From Leptospira kobayashii (GTDB lineage Bacteria; Spirochaetota; Leptospiria; Leptospirales; Leptospiraceae), in assembly GCF_003114835.2 (NCBI RefSeq), contig NZ_AP025028.1:3872001-3936000 (forward strand): a stretch of DNA of 64,000 nt. The letters run 5' to 3'. The translations under genes and the position numbers were made by a program. Shown here in pieces: positions 1-6,842 of the stretch. The notes beneath the pieces are model-generated. The model was not told the origin of the DNA and ran no database searches. It worked only from the letters and a program-made list of their open reading frames with translations. How positions within the stretch are numbered: position 1 is the stretch's first letter; the number at the start of each line of letters is the position of its first letter.

Positions 1-1561
1 CCACAAGTGAACTAGCCGTAGGGTTTGTAGAACCAGTAGTAGGTGTTCCAGCGTTGTCGTTACACTGAAAGTTACCTTTCGCAAAACCATAAACTAAACC
101 GTTTGTGAATGTTCCAGTCATACCTTCTCTGTATCTTTGGCCATATCCGTTAGCAACTTCCGCTCCAACGAGTGTGAAATTTGATACAGTCGGGTTGGAA
201 TAAGTTCCACCTGCAGATACCGGTTGAACACCTGCGTTATGAGAACCGTCCATTTCCATACCGTGAGGATCAGTGGAAGGAGAACCACCGCAAGTGGTAG
301 GATATTTAATACCGATGAAAGTATTGAGTGTTCCGTTGAACCCTTCATCCATATCAAAGTCGTCATCCAATCCACCGGTGGATAGTAAGTGGTCGCCAGT
401 AACGGTACCACCCCACCATTCGAACGAGTCGTCCAATCCACGGTGCACTTGCACGTAGCTGTAGTTGGAACTGTTGGTTACAGTATAGGAAGAAATACCG
501 TTCAACTCATCTCCAGGTGCCACCTCGTTTCCAGCGAATTCTACGATTACATATTTCAAAGTAACTGTTGAATTTGTAGTTCTAGGGTAAGATTGAGGAG
601 TTGTTCCTTCCGTTACCGCACTTCTAGTTCCAACTCCATTACCGATGATTACGATACCACCCCAGTCACTCGGATATCTGGATCCGGGATTTTGAGAAGA
701 TGTGAAACAAATCGGGTTAGCAGCTGTTCCTTGTGCATCCAAAGTTCCGTTGTCTTGGATGAATAAAGAAGATCCACGGTTACCAAAGATAGTAGCACCG
801 GGAGATACTACTAGTTTTCCACCACTTTTAATGGTTACAGTTCCACTTAGAATTGCAGAGTTGGAGACCGTTTTGGTAGTAGTAATATCTCCGCTGATCA
901 CTTCAGGGGATCCGGAAATGTTTTTACCGTCACAGATGTTTTCCCCAACAGTAGGAGAAACCAGGTTGTATTGACCTTTGATCACTACAGATACCGACTT
1001 AACAGTGATTTGGAAACCACTTGCAGTGATTTTTACTTGGTCTTTATTTGTAAGATCACCTGAATTGATGTTTACGTCCATGGATGCAGTTCCAATCGCT
1101 TGTGTGAAAGTGGAAGCATCTAAAGCAGCAATTGTATCACAGCTGTTTGTTGAATTGTCCGCTCCAGAAGATCCAACAGCGGTTAATGTAAAGTTTCCGT
1201 TGGATTGGTTGACTTTGAAGTTGAGAACAAATTCTCCGTCAAGTCCCGTTCCAGGGCTCCCCACAGTTAGTGCTGCAGCAGTTTGACAAGCAGTAAAATC
1301 GGAAACAGTTCCTTGCCCGTCTGTCAGCGTGTTTGTAGAACCGTTTGCAATCGTTACTTTACCGTCTCTGGTTGCAATTCCACTGGAATCAGCAAGAGTT
1401 GCAGTCAAAGTAACAGTTGCTTCGTATCCTTGGCTTAAGTATAAAGCGGCAAGCAACAATCCAAGATTGTCGTCTTTTGATTTTGGCTTACAATTGGTAG
1501 CACTGAAAGCAAACAAACTGATTGCAGCCAACACCGCTCCTTTTTTCCATAATTGATTCAT
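1..1561 (-). CDS. Surface lipoprotein with beta-helix-like domain (3' end cut off by window edge)
   Basis: The frame is open from the ATG at 1561 to the window edge, so at least 520 residues are visible and the C-terminus is missing. AGAGGA lies just upstream of the ATG. A signal peptide ends in a spirochaete-type lipobox (SATNC, Cys24), so the mature protein is probably a lipid-anchored envelope protein. The first ~200 mature residues are Ser/Thr/Ala-rich and low in recognisable motifs. From about residue 230 it resembles secreted proteins common in Bacteroidetes, with landmarks WGGIVIIGNG (~300), LKYVIVEFAG, FEWWGGTV (~382), DDDFDMDEGF and HGMEMDGSHN, probably a right-handed parallel beta-helix. 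No enzymatic residues are recognisable; adhesion or a structural role is possible. The class is fairly sure, the function unknown. Confidence 0.85.
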   Translation of the reverse strand, partial: MNQLWKKGAVLAAISLFAFSATNCKPKSKDDNLGLLLAALYLSQGYEATVTLTATLADSSGIATRDGKVTIANGSTNTLTDGQGTVSDFTACQTAAALTVGSPGTGLDGEFVLNFKVNQSNGNFTLTAVGSSGADNSTNSCDTIAALDASTFTQAIGTASMDVNINSGDLTNKDQVKITASGFQITVKSVSVVIKGQYNLVSPTVGENICDGKNISGSPEVISGDITTTKTVSNSAILSGTVTIKSGGKLVVSPGATIFGNRGSSLFIQDNGTLDAQGTAANPICFTSSQNPGSRYPSDWGGIVIIGNGVGTRSAVTEGTTPQSYPRTTNSTVTLKYVIVEFAGNEVAPGDELNGISSYTVTNSSNYSYVQVHRGLDDSFEWWGGTVTGDHLLSTGGLDDDFDMDEGFNGTLNTFIGIKYPTTCGGSPSTDPHGMEMDGSHNAGVQPVSAGGTYSNPTVSNFTLVGAEVANGYGQRYREGMTGTFTNGLVYGFAKGNFQCNDNAGTPTTGSTNPTASSLV

Positions 1562-1667
1562 GTTAATCCTCTTTCGAATAAATCGAATTTATAAACCAGC
1601 GGGTATTCCCGTCTGGGAAAACGAATGTATTTCCCCCTGGCTCGTATTCCAATATGCATCTTTTCTG

Positions 1668-2018
1668 TTACAGAAACATGACAGGTGGGTGAAGGTTTCG
1701 TAAAAAGAGGGGAGTTTTGATACCTGTGTCCGCGGTATGCTTATCACAACAGGTGAGCTTTTGCTTCGTGTTTTGATATAGTGAGGAAAATTTGTTTTGG
1801 GATTTAGAAGTCATACGGTTATATAGTGTTCCACCTAACCCCAACAAGACCAAAGACATGCTCGGAGCCCAATCCTCCGGAGCAAGCGGTCCGCAGTTAT
1901 AGAAAAACAAAACCAAAATCAGGCTAAGAGCGCACCCTCTCTCTCGCCTAATCAGGTTTTGTTTTCTAAGGAGTAACCGAAACAGGGATTGACTTCGCAT
2001 AGGAGTTACAATTTCCAA
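1668..2018 (-). CDS. Doubtful small membrane/hypothetical ORF
   Basis: A 116-codon frame with one hydrophobic stretch ending in a lipobox-like FFYNC, followed by a second weakly hydrophobic segment. The frame opens with TTG and the first ATG is at 2000; neither has a clear Shine-Dalgarno sequence. I do not recognise a family. It could be a small lipoprotein, a decayed gene fragment or a chance frame in an otherwise empty region. Confidence 0.2.
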   Translation of the reverse strand: MEIVTPMRSQSLFRLLLRKQNLIRRERGCALSLILVLFFYNCGPLAPEDWAPSMSLVLLGLGGTLYNRMTSKSQNKFSSLYQNTKQKLTCCDKHTADTGIKTPLFLRNLHPPVMFL

Positions 2019-2191
2019 ATGGATGTTTGTCCATTTCTATAACGGCTATTACTGTAATATTCCTTTTATTGAAGAAAAAAGGGAAAAAAAATCTGTTTAA
2101 ATGAATTTTTTAGGGAGTAAGTGGGATTAGATTGTAAAAAATTTGTAATATTCTAAATTTTAGGACGCAGTTTCAGAATGAAATTTTGCTC

Positions 2192-2214
2192 TGGTGGATG
2201 AGACAGGAATCGAA
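2192..2214 (-). other. tRNA 3'-end-like fragment (possible attachment-site remnant)
   Basis: Read on the minus strand, this has the exact spacing of a tRNA from position 54 to the CCA end: T-loop TTCGATT, five bases CCTGT, seven bases CTCATCC, A, then CCA. The bases before it do not supply the pairing T-stem strand (position 53 is C, not G), and no GGATGAG acceptor strand is seen, so it is not a functional tRNA. Integrating elements often leave such 3' halves behind. A chance match cannot be excluded. Confidence 0.3.
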
Positions 2215-2239
2215 GGTATACCATCCCCGCCCTATCGAG

Positions 2240-2270
2240 ATTGGGTGGGGTTAACCACCCGCCACCCAAT
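2240..2270. repeat. Hairpin-forming inverted repeat
   Basis: ATTGGGTGG at 2240-2248 is the exact complement of CCACCCAAT at 2262-2270. An alternative inner stem GGGTGG/CCACCC around GGTTAA is also possible. No T-tract follows on either strand, so a classical terminator is unlikely. Confidence 0.5.
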
Positions 2271-2408
2271 GGCTTCCTATACTACATCACCTTCCCTTTG
2301 TAAAGCGAAACACCCTTTCCAGGATTTTTTCTTGAAATAAGTTCGCCTTTTTGCCTCAATAAGCTAATAAATATTATATCATATTCTATTTTTCGATGCC
2401 TTTCGACC

Positions 2409-2492
2409 AGGGATGTGGAGGGCATGGTCGCGGGAAGCGACCGAGCGGGAATCCGCGAGCCCGTAGCAGCCCGGTCCCGAAGGGAGGGCGCC
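2409..2492. repeat. GC-rich palindromic repeat, copy A
   Basis: A strongly GC-rich island in AT-rich surroundings, about 25 bases beyond the stop codon of the small gene at 2518. It opens with AGGGAT and contains consecutive hairpins: GGTCGC/GCGACC (2426-2431 with 2437-2442) and GCGG/CCGC (2445-2448 with 2453-2456), ending in GGGCGCC. The layout matches the better-defined copy at 54.76 kb (AGGGAT followed by several short GC hairpins), but base identity between the two is limited. Confidence 0.5.
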
Positions 2493-2517
2493 AAACTTTT
2501 GTTAGATGATTTTGGGG

Positions 2518-2772
2518 TCAGTTGATCTTTTTCAAGATCTTGATCAAATTACTTTTGATTCTTCTTTTTTGGTCTTCTGTGAGGACAAGCTCGCCCCGTT
2601 CCGCTTTTTCAATTACAAGCTCTGCTTTTTGAACGAACATGGCGGCTTCGTCGTCAATGACTTCTTTGCGGGCTTGTTTTTCGCGATAGCGGTCTAAGGA
2701 TTTCTGAACATCAATTAACTCTTGTGATACGGAGCCGATGACCACATTGAGGTTGATGATGTCTTCATTCAT
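2518..2772 (-). CDS. Small conserved-looking hypothetical protein, coiled coil
   Basis: An 84-residue charged, mostly helical protein with no signal peptide or membrane segment; residues ~10-60 look like a coiled coil. Its ATG overlaps the TAA of mltG (TAATG), so it is translationally coupled to that gene and is very likely real. I recognise no family. The link to mltG hints at a cell-envelope role, but that is inference from position only. Confidence 0.7.
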   Translation of the reverse strand: MNEDIINLNVVIGSVSQELIDVQKSLDRYREKQARKEVIDDEAAMFVQKAELVIEKAERGELVLTEDQKRRIKSNLIKILKKIN

Positions 2773-3794
2773 TATTGGTAAAGAGCGTCTATGTATTTCT
2801 TTTTGGCTTCCAAATGTTCTTTGAAAGTAGCGGAAAAATAATGAGACCCGTCCGGTTTCAAAAGAAAAAACAATTTGTCGGATTTTTCCGGCTTGAATGC
2901 GGCAATCAATGCGGGAAGCCCGGGATTGGAAATAGGTCCGGGAGGCCAGCCCCCGTTTATGTAGGTGTTATACGGAGAAATGATTTTTAAATCGGATTCA
3001 AAAAGTCTTTTTTTCGGTTTATCGAATAAATACTGAATGGTAGCACAAGATTCAAGATTGATATTTTTTTCAATCCGAGTGAGGAATACGCCAGCCATCA
3101 TCGGTCTTTCTTCTTTACGAACCGCTTCCCTTTCCACAATGGAAGCAAGAACAACTTTTGCGTGTAATGCGGCGGAATTGATTCCTTTTGCTTCGGGAAT
3201 CGTCTCCAATTTTTTGAAAAACCTTTTGATCATCATATCCGCGATCCGATCCGGCGGAAAATTGATCGGCACGGAATATGTTTCCGGAAACAAATATCCT
3301 TCCGTCGTCTTTGCGGGGATTTTATGTTTATCCAATAAAGCCTGGTTAGACGCCGCAACGAGAAATTCTTCTCTGGACTTTGTCAGTTTTTTAGAAACAA
3401 GCAAATCTCCAATCTGACGGTTGTTATACCCTTCCGGAACGGTAAATGTAATGAGTTTTACCTTTCCTGAAATGATTACATCCAATATCTTTCGGGAACT
3501 CATTCCATCGTTGATCTCGTAAACGCCTTGTTTGATTTTGTTTCCTGCGCGGGTAAATTTGATTAGATAATTAAAATAGACGGAAGATTTGATCATCCCC
3601 GATTGGGAAAGCTCTTTAACTACGGCAGAAGAAGGTTCTCCCGCATCAATGATCAGTTCGAATTTGTTTTGACCGTCTCCAACCGCTCCTCCTTTGATTT
3701 CATCGATCACAAAAGCAGATATAACTGCGGTCACTAAAAGGAAAGCGAGTCCGATCAGAGAAAGAATTAGAATTCGGTTTTTTTTTGTAGTCAT
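2772..3794 (-). CDS. mltG: Endolytic murein transglycosylase MltG
   Basis: At 340 residues this has the usual length of MltG/YceG, which cuts nascent peptidoglycan strands at the outer face of the inner membrane. A single N-terminal membrane segment (~7-30) is followed by the LysM-like part and the catalytic domain with EGYLFPETY (~165-173) and SIVEREA, whose first Glu (E221) corresponds to the family's catalytic residue. It is followed with a TAATG overlap by a small coiled-coil gene. The gene diverges from the uracil-DNA glycosylase-like gene, with about 60 bases for both promoters. Confidence 0.93.
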   Translation of the reverse strand: MTTKKNRILILSLIGLAFLLVTAVISAFVIDEIKGGAVGDGQNKFELIIDAGEPSSAVVKELSQSGMIKSSVYFNYLIKFTRAGNKIKQGVYEINDGMSSRKILDVIISGKVKLITFTVPEGYNNRQIGDLLVSKKLTKSREEFLVAASNQALLDKHKIPAKTTEGYLFPETYSVPINFPPDRIADMMIKRFFKKLETIPEAKGINSAALHAKVVLASIVEREAVRKEERPMMAGVFLTRIEKNINLESCATIQYLFDKPKKRLFESDLKIISPYNTYINGGWPPGPISNPGLPALIAAFKPEKSDKLFFLLKPDGSHYFSATFKEHLEAKKKYIDALYQ

Positions 3795-3855
3795 AAGACC
3801 TTCTTCGAAAACACTCTGTGTCTAGTCTCCGTAAACACCAAATCTTTTTTAGAGA

Positions 3856-4488
3856 ATGTTAACCCTAAACGAACACATTCACACTCTTTTAGACTGCCGC
3901 AAATGTCCTGATATGCAGGGAAAACCTGTCCACGGGTGCATTCCTAAAACAAAAATCATTAGCATAGGCCAGGCACCCGGAATCCACGAAGAAAGATTGG
4001 GAAGACCTTTCGCTTACACCGCAGGAAAAACTCTATTTCAATGGTTTTCCCGTATCGGTGTAGAGGAAGAAGTTTATCGCAAAAAAGTCAACATGGCAGC
4101 TGTTTGTCGGTGTTTCCCCGGCAAAGCAAAATCAGGAGATAGAAAACCATCCAAATCCGAAATAGAAAATTGCAGACCATGGCTCGAATTTGAAATTCAA
4201 TTTCATAAACCGAAACTGATTTTGCCCATCGGGAAATTGGCAATCGCAGAACTCGTCGGCACCGAAAAATTCAAATTGGAAGACATAGTGGGAACAATCC
4301 AAAAAAAGGAATGGTTCGGTGTTACCTTTGATTGGATAGCACTACCGCATCCTTCCGGGCTGAATGTATGGAATCACACCGACATAGGAAAAAGAAGAAT
4401 CGGAGAAGCTCTGGAATTGATTCGCTCCCACAAAACTTGGGAAGAAACATTCGGTCACTCAAGCAAGATAGGTTCTCTTTCCAAATGA
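3856..4488 (+). CDS. Uracil-DNA glycosylase superfamily protein, probable Fe-S type
   Basis: A 210-residue protein with the two superfamily motifs: GQAPG (38-42, water-activating/uracil pocket loop) and HPSGLN (165-170, DNA-intercalation motif). Cys14-x2-Cys17 plus Cys84/Cys86 and Cys106 are placed as in the 4Fe-4S family-4 enzymes, so it probably removes uracil or a related damaged base from DNA. Family-4 enzymes usually have GEAPG and HPSP, so this is a variant subfamily whose substrate I would not assign. Its last 34 bases overlap the 3' end of murB on the other strand. Confidence 0.8.
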   Translation: MLTLNEHIHTLLDCRKCPDMQGKPVHGCIPKTKIISIGQAPGIHEERLGRPFAYTAGKTLFQWFSRIGVEEEVYRKKVNMAAVCRCFPGKAKSGDRKPSKSEIENCRPWLEFEIQFHKPKLILPIGKLAIAELVGTEKFKLEDIVGTIQKKEWFGVTFDWIALPHPSGLNVWNHTDIGKRRIGEALELIRSHKTWEETFGHSSKIGSLSK

Positions 4489-5531
4489 ATCCCGAATTTT
4501 GATTCCACTTCCAAAACGATTCGATTCATCAAAGACAAAAGTTGATTCGTATTTCCTCCTCTGTTGACCAAGGCAAGAGAGTGGGCTTTGGAAATACCGA
4601 TCCCATCCACAGTATAACCTTTTTGAAAGCCTGCATTTTCAATAAGCCAAGCTGCAGAAATTTTCGTTCTGCCTACAGGTTCCAAAAACAAGGAAGGGAA
4701 GTTTAAACCCAATCTTTGCAATCTCTCTAAAAAATTTTGCAATTGAGAAGAATTTAAAATAGGATTTGTAAAAAAAGAGCCTGCAGATACGGAATCAGGA
4801 TCATTCGGATCGATGACCATTGATTTTTTTCTTCTGAGAGAAAGAACTGTTTCGCGTAACTCTTGTAACTCGTAAATTCTGGTCTTCGGTTGGCCGGAAA
4901 GAATAGAAAGTTTGGTCTCCCATGCTTTTTGCAATTCTGCATATTTAATTTGAATCGGACTCTTTGTAGAAAGTTGAAATGTTACGGAAATGATAATCCA
5001 TTCCTTAAGATCTCCCGATTTGAATCTGCTATTCCGATAGGAGAATCCGCATTCCTCTTTGGTGAATGTTTTTATTTCTCCGTTCGGATGAATCGCAGTC
5101 AAAGAAAGAATCGTTTCCGCGACTTCTTGTCCGTAAGCACCTACATTTTGGATGGGAGTCGCTCCGACAGTTCCGGGAATCCCTGATAAACATTCGATTC
5201 CCGAAAAGCCGTGTGTTATGGAAAATTTTACAAATTCATCCCAGACCACACCCGCTTCCACGGAAATAGTGACAAGCCCGGAATCGGAATCTTCGGAAAG
5301 GATCTCTATCTTTGAGGATTCGATTTTGATCACTAATCCCGAAAAGCCGGAATCCGAAACAATCGTATTCGAGCCGCCGCCAAGTATAAAATACGGAAAA
5401 CCTTTGGATTTAGCAAATTCTAATGCTTCCAACAAAACTTCCCTAGAGGAGATGCGAGTGAAGTACTTTGCACTTCCACCCAACTGCATCGTGGTAAAAC
5501 CGGAGAGAAGAATGTTTTCTTCAATGAGCAT
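4455..5531 (-). CDS. murB: UDP-N-acetylenolpyruvoylglucosamine reductase MurB
   Basis: FAD enzyme that reduces UDP-GlcNAc-enolpyruvate to UDP-MurNAc in the cytoplasm, the second committed step of peptidoglycan synthesis. It shows the FAD-binding segment with FILGGGSNTIVSD (~48-60), GIPGTVGATPIQNVGAYG, GFSYRNSRFK and SAGSFFTNP (~245-253), whose Ser is the catalytic proton donor. A C-terminal LEREP carries the conserved Glu. The Tyr-containing GFSYRNSRFK loop indicates the E. coli-like type I enzyme, and the 358-residue length fits. Confidence 0.95.
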   Translation of the reverse strand: MLIEENILLSGFTTMQLGGSAKYFTRISSREVLLEALEFAKSKGFPYFILGGGSNTIVSDSGFSGLVIKIESSKIEILSEDSDSGLVTISVEAGVVWDEFVKFSITHGFSGIECLSGIPGTVGATPIQNVGAYGQEVAETILSLTAIHPNGEIKTFTKEECGFSYRNSRFKSGDLKEWIIISVTFQLSTKSPIQIKYAELQKAWETKLSILSGQPKTRIYELQELRETVLSLRRKKSMVIDPNDPDSVSAGSFFTNPILNSSQLQNFLERLQRLGLNFPSLFLEPVGRTKISAAWLIENAGFQKGYTVDGIGISKAHSLALVNRGGNTNQLLSLMNRIVLEVESKFGIHLEREPILLE

Positions 5532-5581
5532 AGTTCTAAGAATCAGATGCAGAGAATCCAGTAAGTAAGAAAATAGGTTTT

Positions 5582-5938
5582 ATGAAAAATTCAAATCTAA
5601 AAGTTTATGAATATTCCGGCTGCAGCACCTGCCGCAAGGCACTCGGGTTCCTAAAAAAACAAGGAATCGCTTACGAATCCTTACCGATTCGGGAAACTCC
5701 ACCCAGTATTGCGGAATTAAAGAAAGCAAAACAAGTCGTTGGTGACATTCGCAAATTATTCAATGTTTCCGGAAAAGATTATAGAGAAGGAAATTGGAAA
5801 GAAAAACTTACTAAAATTTCCGAAGAAGAAGCGTTGAAAGCACTTTCCAAAAACGGAAATTTGATCAAAAGACCTTTTGTTATTTCGGATAAAACGGTTC
5901 TAGTCGGATTCAAAGAAGAAGAATGGAATAAAATTTAA
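5582..5938 (+). CDS. ArsC/Spx family thioredoxin-fold protein (YffB-like)
   Basis: At 118 residues it has the length and landmarks of the ArsC/Spx/YffB family: an N-terminal strand followed by CSTC (Cys14, Cys17), the RETPPS segment, a central helix and LIKRPFVI near residue 95. Family members include arsenate reductases, glutathione-dependent reductases and Spx transcription factors. No ars genes are nearby. The CxxC favours a thiol reductase or Spx-like redox role over classical plasmid ArsC, but substrate cannot be read from the sequence. It is divergent from murB. Confidence 0.85.
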   Translation: MKNSNLKVYEYSGCSTCRKALGFLKKQGIAYESLPIRETPPSIAELKKAKQVVGDIRKLFNVSGKDYREGNWKEKLTKISEEEALKALSKNGNLIKRPFVISDKTVLVGFKEEEWNKI

Positions 5939-5951
5939 TCGAAAGCCGAAA

Positions 5952-6842
5952 TTATTTTTCAAGAATCGCTTCCCGCAAAACATCAACTTCTACAACTAAC
6001 TTATGTTTACCGCCTCCGAATAAAATCCCCTTCAACGGGGATACGTCGGAATAGTCACGACCGATTGCAGTGATGATGTATTCTTCGGTGATTAATTTGC
6101 CGTTCGTAGGATCAAAATCCTGCCATCCCATATCGGGACAATAAACGGATATCCAAGCATGAGTTGCATCCGATCCTTGCAATTTCGGAACTCCCGGAGG
6201 AGGCTGGGTTTCCAAATACCCGCTCACATATCTGGCAGGAATTCCCAAAGATCTCAAACTGGAGATAGCAAGATGACTGAAATCTTGGCAGACCCCCTTT
6301 CTCTCAGCTAATACTTGTTCGGGTGGAGTATTGATAGTAGTCGCTTTGACGTCATATTTGAAATTTTTAAATATACTTTCGGACATTTCAAGTGCACCTA
6401 AAAAAACCGGCTTACCTGGTGTAAAAAATTGTCTCCCGTATTCGCCAAACTCCGGTTTAATTTTAATATAAGGAGAGGGATGTAAATATTCCAGCGCGGA
6501 AATATCCTGTTCCAAACCCGATTCGTTTATCATGTTAGAGATCAATTCCCAAGCGGTGGATCTGGAATGATCGTATCCCATTGAAGCATGTGTGCGAATA
6601 GTCGATTCGACAGTCACTTCCAAAGCTTTATGAGGATCTTCGACGGAAAATAAAAAGACCTGGTTTCCGAAATAATCCCTTCGAAAGGAAGATACGATCG
6701 GTTTCGGGTTCACAGTCACATGAGTGCGAAAGCAATCCTGATGTCTGGAAGTCAAAGGATACATATGCGCCATGTTATGGCAGTAGGACACGAAATCATC
6801 ATAGACATATTTGGTTTTGTGAATCACCCGATAATCAGCCAT
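5952..6842 (-). CDS. Transglutaminase-like cysteine protease, last gene of the ATP-grasp/alpha-E operon
   Basis: The start chosen is the ATG at 6842 (protein begins MADYR), preceded by GGAG and overlapping the stop of the upstream gene by 8 bases; the frame itself runs up to 6902. The 296-residue product has the bacterial transglutaminase-like N-terminal beta domain (HKTKYVYDD) and the Cys-His-Asp triad: GVCQDFSH (~184), HAWISVY (~228), DFDPTNG (~243). Family members cleave or transfer amide bonds and commonly lie beside alpha-E and permuted ATP-grasp genes, as here. No signal peptide, so probably cytoplasmic. It may hydrolyse or trim a peptide product of the operon. Confidence 0.88.
   Translation of the reverse strand: MADYRVIHKTKYVYDDFVSYCHNMAHMYPLTSRHQDCFRTHVTVNPKPIVSSFRRDYFGNQVFLFSVEDPHKALEVTVESTIRTHASMGYDHSRSTAWELISNMINESGLEQDISALEYLHPSPYIKIKPEFGEYGRQFFTPGKPVFLGALEMSESIFKNFKYDVKATTINTPPEQVLAERKGVCQDFSHLAISSLRSLGIPARYVSGYLETQPPPGVPKLQGSDATHAWISVYCPDMGWQDFDPTNGKLITEEYIITAIGRDYSDVSPLKGILFGGGKHKLVVEVDVLREAILEK

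Larger units (their letters stand above)
1562..2517. other. Gene-poor stretch
   Basis: About 950 bases without a convincing gene. It holds a doubtful 116-codon frame (1668-2018, minus), an AT-rich block (about 2040-2165), a tRNA-3'-end-like fragment (2192-2214, minus), a hairpin (2240-2270) and a GC-rich palindromic repeat (2409-2492). The patchwork of base composition suggests an intergenic region that has collected mobile or degraded sequence. No intact transposase or integrase frame is visible. Confidence 0.6.

Noticed and set aside
2190..2290. Possible complete tRNA gene on the minus strand
   Set aside because: Only the 3' end from the T-loop to CCA has proper register. Position 53 is C rather than G, no matching acceptor 5' strand is found, and the anticodon arm does not fold with a seven-base loop.
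2282..2494. 70-codon minus-strand frame over the GC-rich island
   Set aside because: It runs through the palindromic repeat, has no ribosome-binding site and a composition set by the repeat.
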